Of a DNA stretch of 16,031 bases, positions 5,526 through 13,000 are shown piece by piece. The number at the start of each line of letters is the position of its first letter. Positions within the stretch are counted from its first letter, which is position 1. The notes beneath the pieces were generated by a model. The model worked only from the letters and a program-made list of their open reading frames with translations, searched no databases and had not been told where the DNA came from. A program made the position numbers and the translations under genes. Origin of the DNA: UBA1756 sp045132235 (lineage in GTDB: Bacteria > Bacteroidota > Bacteroidia > Bacteroidales > WCHB1-69); the NCBI GenBank assembly GCA_045132235.1, contig JBGURX010000031.1, positions 1 to 16,031 of the forward strand, written 5' to 3'.

Positions 5526-7556
5526 ATGAAAAAGTCATATTTCTTATTGTTCGTTTTCTGTTTGCCCGCTTGGTTGACGGCCTATTCTCAGGCTCCCGAT
5601 GGATATTACGACAGCGCATTGGGAAAGAAAGGACGTGAGCTGCAATATGCTTTAAGCCAGATTATTGACGACCACTTTGTGCTCGACTTCGGCAGTACCG
5701 ATGCCACTCGCTATATGGATGTCACCCCCGACAATTATGTGTACGACATCTATTCATACCCCTGCTGCCACATCCCCTCCACAGCTACTGGCACTGGCAC
5801 CACCTCGCAATGCGATGTGTATAGTTTCGAGCATCTTTTCTGCCAGAATTGGTTCAATCCTGACTTTACTTATAATTGCTCCGACAACGATCCTTTCCCC
5901 ATCTGCTCCGACCTGCACCATGTTTTCCCCACCGACCACTACGTCAATTCGAGTTATCACAACAACTCTCCCTACGGCGAAGTGTATCAGCCGCGCAAGA
6001 TTTCGCAAAACGGAACTCGCTGGGGATATGCGAATTACGCCGCCTGCGACCCTTCTGTGCAAGGAATCATCGTTTTTGAGCCCGCCGATGAGTTCAAGGG
6101 CGATGTGGCCCGCGCCCTGCTGTATGTCTCCATCCGCTACATGAATGAGGATGAGACCTTTGGAGAGTCGGAGATGACACTGAAGTCGCAGTTCAAGCCG
6201 TGGGCATTGGAATTGTTGAAACGCTGGGCGGCGATGGACCCGGTGAGCCAGAAGGAAATTGATCGTAACAATACGATTTTCAATCGTTTTCAGGATAATA
6301 GAAATCCGCTGATCGACCACCCCGAGCTGATTGAGTTGCTGTGGGGTAAGGATTCGCTGTACAGCACGTTCGGCTCTGTCGGCGCGGAAGATGCTTTGCG
6401 GCCGGTTGTCACAGATGTGACCCTGCAGGATGCTAGCCATGTGGTGGTGACCTTCTCGAAGGAACTGGATGCGGCGACGGCGGAAGATGTTACCCATTAT
6501 GCCTTTTCACGTGGCTGGGAGGTGGCCTCCGCTTCTTACCAGTCCGCCACGCGGCAGGTGGTGCTGACGTTGGCGAAACCTCTCACCCGTAATTTTCGCT
6601 ATTCTCTCTATATCAGCAATATACTGTCATCTGACGGCTACTTTGTGAAGGCAACATCGCGTTCATTGCTGCACGGCGACTACCACTCCGACTACAGTGC
6701 CTGCAAGCTGCCCCGCACGTTGTTGGCCTTGTGGAGCTTCGACGATTTCGAGGCCGTTGCGCCGTTGGTGGTGCCCGCCAACAGCGACGAGGGCTTCGCA
6801 GAGATTTACAGCCACTGCTTCCTCTACGCCGATGGCATGCACGGCTCATCCGCTTTCGATGACAGCCAGCTGGGCAACAACACCGGCGACCTCGGTGGCG
6901 ACCCGCGTGCCGCCGCCTACAAGGGCAAGTCGCTGACGATCAAGACAGGAACCGCCAACGGACAGTCGGTGGTGCTGGCCTTCTCCACCCGCAACTGGAA
7001 GGAGATTGTGCTGACCTTCGCCGACAAGCGCAGCAGCACCGGCTTCGACACCCACACGTGGGAGTGGAGCCTCGACGGCGAGCTGTACCAGCCTGTGCCC
7101 GATGCCGACAACACTATCGCTGACTTTGGCGACATCTCCTCCACTTCGGTATGGCTGATGCGTGAAATCGACCTGCGCACGCTGGATGTGAATGACAAAG
7201 ATTCTGTTTTTCTGCGACTTACTGTTGACGGTGCCTACAACCAGGGCAGCAACTCATTCGACAATATCGCCCTTTATGGCGAGCCGCTTGACTATCAGTC
7301 GGTGGCCACTTTTCCCCAGCGGGGTGAGTTCCTGATCTATCCCAACCCGGCGAGCGAAATGGTGACTGTGGCGGGCGACGACCTGCGTGAGGTGCGCCTA
7401 TACAACATGATGGGCGCCGAGGTGGCGCGGGACACGATGTCGGACAGCCAGCGGACTACCTTCTCGGTGGAGGGTTTGCCGGTGGGGCTTTACCTCGTGC
7501 AGGCCGTGGATCAGTCGGGCCGCACGTTGTCAAAGAAACTGCTGGTGGCGCGGTAA
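5526..7556 (+). CDS. Secreted endonuclease I family protein with T9SS C-terminal sorting domain
   Basis: The 676-residue protein begins with a signal peptide (MKKSYFLLFV... cleaved after about AYSQ, residue 22). Residues about 25-280 are an endonuclease I (Endonuclease_1, EndA/NucM/Vvn-like) domain. FEH (E102, H103) corresponds to the metal-binding Glu and catalytic His pair of this family. It is followed by SDLHHVFPTD (128-137), an Asn-rich NSSYHNN-PYGEV stretch and FEPADEFKGDVARAL (184-198). Several cysteines in 80-127 suggest disulfides. Residues about 291-376 look like an Ig-like SbsA-type domain, 398-590 a beta-rich domain of unknown kind, and 598-676 a type A T9SS sorting domain (YPNPAS ... 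GLYLV ... KKLLV). The enzyme should cut DNA non-specifically at the cell surface or outside, for nutrient recovery or biofilm DNA removal. The ATG at 5526 is chosen over a TTG at 5502 that lies within the promoter box. The gene stands alone and converges on murF-alr. Confidence 0.9.
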   Translation: MKKSYFLLFVFCLPAWLTAYSQAPDGYYDSALGKKGRELQYALSQIIDDHFVLDFGSTDATRYMDVTPDNYVYDIYSYPCCHIPSTATGTGTTSQCDVYSFEHLFCQNWFNPDFTYNCSDNDPFPICSDLHHVFPTDHYVNSSYHNNSPYGEVYQPRKISQNGTRWGYANYAACDPSVQGIIVFEPADEFKGDVARALLYVSIRYMNEDETFGESEMTLKSQFKPWALELLKRWAAMDPVSQKEIDRNNTIFNRFQDNRNPLIDHPELIELLWGKDSLYSTFGSVGAEDALRPVVTDVTLQDASHVVVTFSKELDAATAEDVTHYAFSRGWEVASASYQSATRQVVLTLAKPLTRNFRYSLYISNILSSDGYFVKATSRSLLHGDYHSDYSACKLPRTLLALWSFDDFEAVAPLVVPANSDEGFAEIYSHCFLYADGMHGSSAFDDSQLGNNTGDLGGDPRAAAYKGKSLTIKTGTANGQSVVLAFSTRNWKEIVLTFADKRSSTGFDTHTWEWSLDGELYQPVPDADNTIADFGDISSTSVWLMREIDLRTLDVNDKDSVFLRLTVDGAYNQGSNSFDNIALYGEPLDYQSVATFPQRGEFLIYPNPASEMVTVAGDDLREVRLYNMMGAEVARDTMSDSQRTTFSVEGLPVGLYLVQAVDQSGRTLSKKLLVAR

Positions 7557-7558
7557 CG

Positions 7559-10024
7559 TTATTCCATCACATACACCCGCTGCACTCGTTTTGAGATGGC
7601 GGTGAGCAGGTGGTACGGAATTTTGCCGATCTTCGCGGCGATGTCATCCATCCGATTCTCTTCTCCATACACAATTACATCATCGCCCTCTCGAGCGTCA
7701 ATGCCGGTGAGGTCGATCATGGTCATGTCCATGCAAATTTTGCCGATGATGGGGGCGCGGTGGTCGTTCACGATCACGCTGCCCACGCCGTTGCTGAGTT
7801 CCGGCGGGAAACCGTCGGCATAGCCGATGGGCAGGATGCCCACACGCATGGGCTGCTTCGCCTTGAAGGTGCGGTTGTAGCCGACCGTGTCGCCCACACC
7901 GATGCTCTCCACATGCGTGATGACGGTCTTGAGAGTGGCCACATGCTGCAGGAATGGACGGTCGGCGGGCACCGACGAGAAACCGTACAGCCCGATGCCG
8001 AGACGCACCATGTCGAAATGGGCCTGCGGGAAGCGGGTGATGCCCGCCGTGTTGTCGATATGGCGCATGACAGGATAGCCGATGCGCTCTTCCAACTCGC
8101 GGGCCGCCTCGCTGAAGTAGCTGATTTGCGACAGGGTGAAAGCATCCTCGGCGGGATCTTCTGCTGCGGCCAAGTGCGAAAATACCGAGGCCACATGCAG
8201 CTTCCCGTTGCGGGCTAGCACCTCCGCCAATGCAGGAAGTTCCTCCTTGCGGAAGCCCAGCCGGTGCATCCCCGTATCAATCTTTATGTGGATGTTGACG
8301 CGCTCCACCCCCGCATGCCGCTCCAACGCGCGCTCCAGCTCGTGCAACGAGTATAGGTTGAAAATCTCGGGCTCCAAACGGTAGTCCATCATCATATCGT
8401 AACTCTCGCCCTCCGCACCCAGCACGATGATGGGCAGCTTGATGTTTTTCTTGCGGAGGTTGACCCCTTCGTCGGTATAGGCAACCGCCAGATAATCAAT
8501 GTGATGGTATTGCAACTCGTTGATGAGTTCCACATCGCCCAGACCATAGCACTGTGCTTTTACCATGGCGGTGATTTTGGTGCCGGGGGCAAGATGGGAA
8601 CGGTAGTAGGCGAGGTTGTTGACCAGTGCCGGCAGACTGATGCTGAGCACGGTACGGTGGGTGCGGAGCTTGAGGGCATCCACCACCCGCTCGAATTTGA
8701 AGCTGCGGGCACCCTTCACGAGGATGGCTTCGTGCGAGAAAGTCAGCTGCGGCAGCGCCGTCAGCAGGGTGTCGGTGTCGGGGAAGAAATGCTGCTTCTG
8801 ACAGTCGAACAGCTGCTGGTGGGCGCACATCTCTTTTCCCACCCCTATCAATTGATGGATACCGCTGTTTTTCAGTATTTGGTTGATTTCCAGATAGTCA
8901 TCATCCTCCAATTTTCCCATCTGCGCAAAATCCGACAGGATGACACATTTTTTCTCGTAGCGAATCTGCGATTTGAGAAAGTCGAGGGCCACTCGCAGCG
9001 AGTTGAAGTCGAGACTGTAGGTGTCGTTGATGACCACCGACTGGTTGAGGGCTTCTTTCACCTCCATACGCATCTCCACCGGCGTGAGGGCGGCGAGTTT
9101 TTCGTTGATTTCGATGGGGGTGAAGTTGAGGTGGAGCATCAGCACGATGGTGTGCAGGGCGTTCTCCACGGAGGCGGCGTCGGTGAAGGGGATGCAGAAG
9201 TCGTGGTCGTTGAGGGTGATGAGGGTGTGATGGTTGCCCACCTCCTCGCGGCTGATGCGGAAGGCGGCGCTGGCGTTCTTGCCCCACGAAAGTTTCTGGA
9301 GATTATCGAATCGTTTTTCTTGTAAAGTATTGTTGATTAAAGAATTATCAGCACAATATATCAATAGCTTGCAGGTGTTGAAGAGTTTCAGTTTCTCTTC
9401 TAATTTCTGTTGTTGATCAGTAAAGAACTGGTCGTGGGCAGTGCCGATATTGGTGAGGATGCCGATGGTGGGCTGGATGATGCGGGCGAGGCGTTCCATC
9501 TCGCCGGGACGGGAGATGCCGGCCTCGAAGATGGCGAGGTTGTGGTGCGCGCGCATCTGCCATACCGAGAAGGGCACACCGATCTGCGAGTTGTAACTGT
9601 TGGGACTGGCAATCAGGTGGAAGCGGTCGGACAGCATCTGTGCAAGCCACTCCTTGACGATGGTTTTGCCGTTGCTGCCGGTGATGCCGATGACGGGCAT
9701 GTCGAAATGGTTGCGGTGGGCGGCGGCCACCTGCTGGAGGGCTTCCACGCAGTCGCGCACCCGCAGGAAGTTGCAGCCGCCGCCAGCCGTGCTGGGGATG
9801 GCGGTCTCATCGGTGACGACAAAGTTGCGCACGCCCTCTTGGATGAGGGGCGCGATATAGCGGTGGCCGTCGTGCTGGGGGGTGCGGATGGCGAAGAAGA
9901 GGGTGCGCTCGGGGCGCAGCAGGCGGCGGCTGTCGAACAGCAGCTCCGACACCTGCAGGTCGGGGCGGGCGAGGCGGCAGTCGAGGCAGTCAATAGTCTG
10001 TGAGATCTCTTGTATGGTCGGCAT
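7559..10024 (-). CDS. murF-alr: Bifunctional MurF / alanine racemase
   Basis: This 821-residue fusion is the usual Bacteroidota form. The N-terminal half (about 1-455) is UDP-N-acetylmuramoyl-tripeptide:D-alanyl-D-alanine ligase: a DSR near residue 31, the ATP loop GITGSNGKT (113-121), EAGIS (168-172) and NIGTAHDQF (192-200). The C-terminal half (about 456-821) is a PLP-dependent alanine racemase: AMVKA with the PLP lysine K489, TGMHRLGF (584-591), catalytic tyrosine Y716 in VGYNR, and CMDMTMID (764-771). The K489-Y716 spacing of 227 fits the family. The enzyme makes D-alanine and adds D-Ala-D-Ala to the cytoplasmic UDP-MurNAc-tripeptide. Its stop is two bases from that of the convergent endonuclease gene. 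It follows the alpha-2-macroglobulin gene by 49 bases on the same strand but has its own promoter box. The MurF half may have low catalytic need in trans; all motifs I can check are intact. Confidence 0.96.
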   Translation of the reverse strand: MPTIQEISQTIDCLDCRLARPDLQVSELLFDSRRLLRPERTLFFAIRTPQHDGHRYIAPLIQEGVRNFVVTDETAIPSTAGGGCNFLRVRDCVEALQQVAAAHRNHFDMPVIGITGSNGKTIVKEWLAQMLSDRFHLIASPNSYNSQIGVPFSVWQMRAHHNLAIFEAGISRPGEMERLARIIQPTIGILTNIGTAHDQFFTDQQQKLEEKLKLFNTCKLLIYCADNSLINNTLQEKRFDNLQKLSWGKNASAAFRISREEVGNHHTLITLNDHDFCIPFTDAASVENALHTIVLMLHLNFTPIEINEKLAALTPVEMRMEVKEALNQSVVINDTYSLDFNSLRVALDFLKSQIRYEKKCVILSDFAQMGKLEDDDYLEINQILKNSGIHQLIGVGKEMCAHQQLFDCQKQHFFPDTDTLLTALPQLTFSHEAILVKGARSFKFERVVDALKLRTHRTVLSISLPALVNNLAYYRSHLAPGTKITAMVKAQCYGLGDVELINELQYHHIDYLAVAYTDEGVNLRKKNIKLPIIVLGAEGESYDMMMDYRLEPEIFNLYSLHELERALERHAGVERVNIHIKIDTGMHRLGFRKEELPALAEVLARNGKLHVASVFSHLAAAEDPAEDAFTLSQISYFSEAARELEERIGYPVMRHIDNTAGITRFPQAHFDMVRLGIGLYGFSSVPADRPFLQHVATLKTVITHVESIGVGDTVGYNRTFKAKQPMRVGILPIGYADGFPPELSNGVGSVIVNDHRAPIIGKICMDMTMIDLTGIDAREGDDVIVYGEENRMDDIAAKIGKIPYHLLTAISKRVQRVYVME

Positions 10025-10044
10025 CGTGCTATATTTTCACCCTG

Positions 10045-10052
10045 CAAAAATA
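10045..10052 (-). promoter_or_regulatory. Bacteroidota -7 promoter box for murF-alr
   Basis: The minus strand reads TATTTTTG, 21 bases before ATG 10024, within the 49-base gap after the alpha-2-macroglobulin stop. It suggests murF-alr can be transcribed independently of the upstream gene, although read-through remains possible. Confidence 0.5.
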
Positions 10053-10073
10053 CAATAAAAAATGGAATCGTCA

Positions 10074-13000
10074 TCACTTCCCGATCACCAGCTTGCCGCT
10101 GTTGGCACTGTGCGCACAGAACTCCGGCGCGTACATGCACTGTAGGGATGCGTAGCCGCTGGAGAACTCTCCGCTCTGGGTGACATAAAGGGTGTATTCA
10201 AACACGTAGGTGCCCCTGCGGATTTGGTCGAAGAAGAAGTTGACGGAGGCGTCGCGGAACGACTGGTAGTAGCCGAGACCGTCCTGCCAGCGGTAGCCCG
10301 ACACCATGCCGTCGGACGGCTCGAAGGCCGCTGCGCGGAGGTCTTTCAGATGCACGAATTCCAAGTCGCGGTCGCAGCGTATCTCCATGCGCACCCGCAC
10401 CTTGTCGCCCACGCGCAGCGGCCGCCCCTCGGTGATGGGCGCCAGCTGTTCACCCTTGTCGCCACTTTCTACCCGGTACAGCTTCCGCTCCACCGAGAGC
10501 GGAATGTCGGTGCCGGTAGTGGTGATGCTATCGATGTCGGCATAGTACTGGTAGAACACCCCGCCGTACGAAAGACCGTCGCGGGTGGTGGTGAGCACAA
10601 TGTCGCCGGCCTCCGGCTGGTCGAGACAACCCTGCACATCCTCTTTCACTGGAATCTGCAATGTGTCGGCATAGTTGCGGGTCTCGCCGCAGATTTTCAA
10701 CGTGATGCTGGCGGGCACGTCGTGCTCCTCTTCACCCACGCAGAATACGGCATAGCAGGCATCGGCAGTGGCGCGGGTGGTGGACCAATGGTTGCCCCTG
10801 CGCTGCTGCAACAGCCAGATTTCCATCTCCTTCACCGACTTCTCATCTCCTAAAATGGTCTGGAAGGCCTCCATCATCAATGCCTGCCGCTCAATCAGCG
10901 CATCATCCCAATAATAGCCATATCCCTCTTTCTTCCAGAACATGCCCATCTCCTCCGACTGCTGTGCATTCTCTTTGATATTCAGCATGATGGACTTTGC
11001 CAACGCTTTCGACTCGGCTGTACCCCATTGGTAGAGCGTGAGGGCAGCGAGGGTTTTCTGGTAGAAGGTGGGCAGCGTGGCGGCCTCTTTCAAAAGATGC
11101 TGTTTGTAGAATTGGTACGATTCGCGGTTGTTGCTGGTTTTGGGATAGAACGAGCGGGCATAGAGATAGTGCAGGATGTCGGAGCCGAGGGTGTATTCTT
11201 CCTTGAATTTCGGCCAGTGTTTTTTCTGATATTGATAATCTTTTTCTATATCATTGTCAATGAAGGTGATGGCTTTTTGTATAGAACTGCTTTTCAAAAA
11301 GGCATTTCCATATTGGCAGATGCCCTGTTTGACTAATCTTCCGGTGCCAATCAGCAGATGTTCGGTGATGTAGCTGCTGCTTTTGCCGCCCGCAAACCAC
11401 GGCCAGCCGCCGTCAGCATTCTGTCCGTTCTCAATCTTACGCACCATCTCCGCCGATTCGCGCTTGACCTGCTCCTCATCGAACAGACAGAAAATGTCCT
11501 GTATGTCCTGCTCCTCTTGCTGGGCTTCCATCACCCACGGGGTTTCCGACAGCAGCACCTGCATCAGCTCCTCGTTCTGCCGCAGTTTCGAGTCGAGGGC
11601 TTCGGGGTGGTTCTGCCGGCAGTCGTTGAGCAACGTTTTGAGGTTGGGATGGGTGCGGAGGATGTGGGCCGACAGGGCGTTGGCATAGAGCTTGCTGAAC
11701 AGTTGCTCGTGGCAGTCGTACGGGTATTGGGTGAGGTAGGGGAGGGCGAGCACCACGTTCCATTGCGGTGTCGGTGTGAATTGCATCTTGCAAGATACCA
11801 GATTGTTGCTGTTCTGGCGAAGTCGTTCCAGTGAAAAAGTCTTGCGCCCTTGGTGGGTGATAAAGAAGGGAACGGTCTCGGTGACAAGCTGCCGGCGCGA
11901 CAGTACCGGCAGGGTGTTGGTCTCGCCATCGGAGTAAGTGGTGCTGCCGTTGCTAAGCCGTGCGGTGACGCAGTAGGCGACTGCGGAAAGCCCCATCGGG
12001 ATGTCAACGCTGTAATCCACTGTTGAGGTGCTGCCGGCAGCCAGTGTGAGCGTCTGGCTTCGGCTGGACAGAATTGCACCGGTAACGGGGTCGCTGAACT
12101 GCACATCGACCTCTCCTTGTAAGGATAATTCGCTGGTATTAACTATTTTAGAAGAAAGAACGAGACGGTCGCCTTCGTATAGGAAACGGGGGGCATTGGG
12201 CACTACCATCACGGGCTTTTGGGTCACCAGCAGTTTCTCGAAGGTGCCGGTGCGCAGGTCCTGCGTGTGGCTCATTCCCAGCATCTTCCATCGTGTCAGC
12301 GACTCGGGCAGGGTGAACTCCATCTCTATTTCGCCCTTGTCGTTAGTCTGGAGGAAGGGAAAGAAGAAGGCGGTTTCGGCAAAGTTGCTGCGGGGAGCCT
12401 CTGACACTGGTTCTGCCTCTTGCGGGGCAGCCGCGCCATCATTAGAACCAAAACCTACACCAGAACTTGATCTTATATTGGGCTTCAGTTCATAAGTCTC
12501 CATATCCATCTCCATATCCATTCTCAGACAAACTTCTTCAAGAAAGTATTCTCTTTCTGGTAGGTATAGCCAGAAAAAGGTGGGGAGAGAGCATTCGCTT
12601 CTCCTGGTAGAGATTAGACAATCTATCCTGTATTTCCATGGTGACAGGTAGGAGTATTTCCATGGGGTGTTGTACGTCGTGTTGTGAAAATGTGAGGAAT
12701 AGGTGTTGCGGCTGAAAATGTCAAGTGAGGCATCGTACATGGTGCAGAGCAGTTCAGCTTGCTTCAGCGGCCGGTGGAATTCGTCTTTCAGCCGCACTTT
12801 TACCGTGGCCGTCTCTCCTGGCTGCAGCTTGTCGCGGAAGGTTACAAATTCCACGTCTATTTTTTTGTCGGAGAAAGGAACTTTCACGGTTTCCTCAGTA
12901 GTGTATAGCGTCCCGTTATGGCACAGATGGGCTTGGCAGGTGTAAACACCCTGCTGTCCGGGCTGTACCGTATAGCTGAGGGTGGCCGATGATTGGTTCA

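Noticed and set aside
5754..6497. 247-codon open frame on the minus strand
   Set aside because: It is antisense to the endonuclease gene, whose catalytic motifs are in the other frame; treated as a shadow.
8501..9325. 274-codon open frame on the plus strand
   Set aside because: It lies entirely antisense to murF-alr, whose motifs are all in frame; the translation is low-complexity Val/Gly/His-rich, typical of a shadow frame in GC-rich coding DNA, and has no promoter box.
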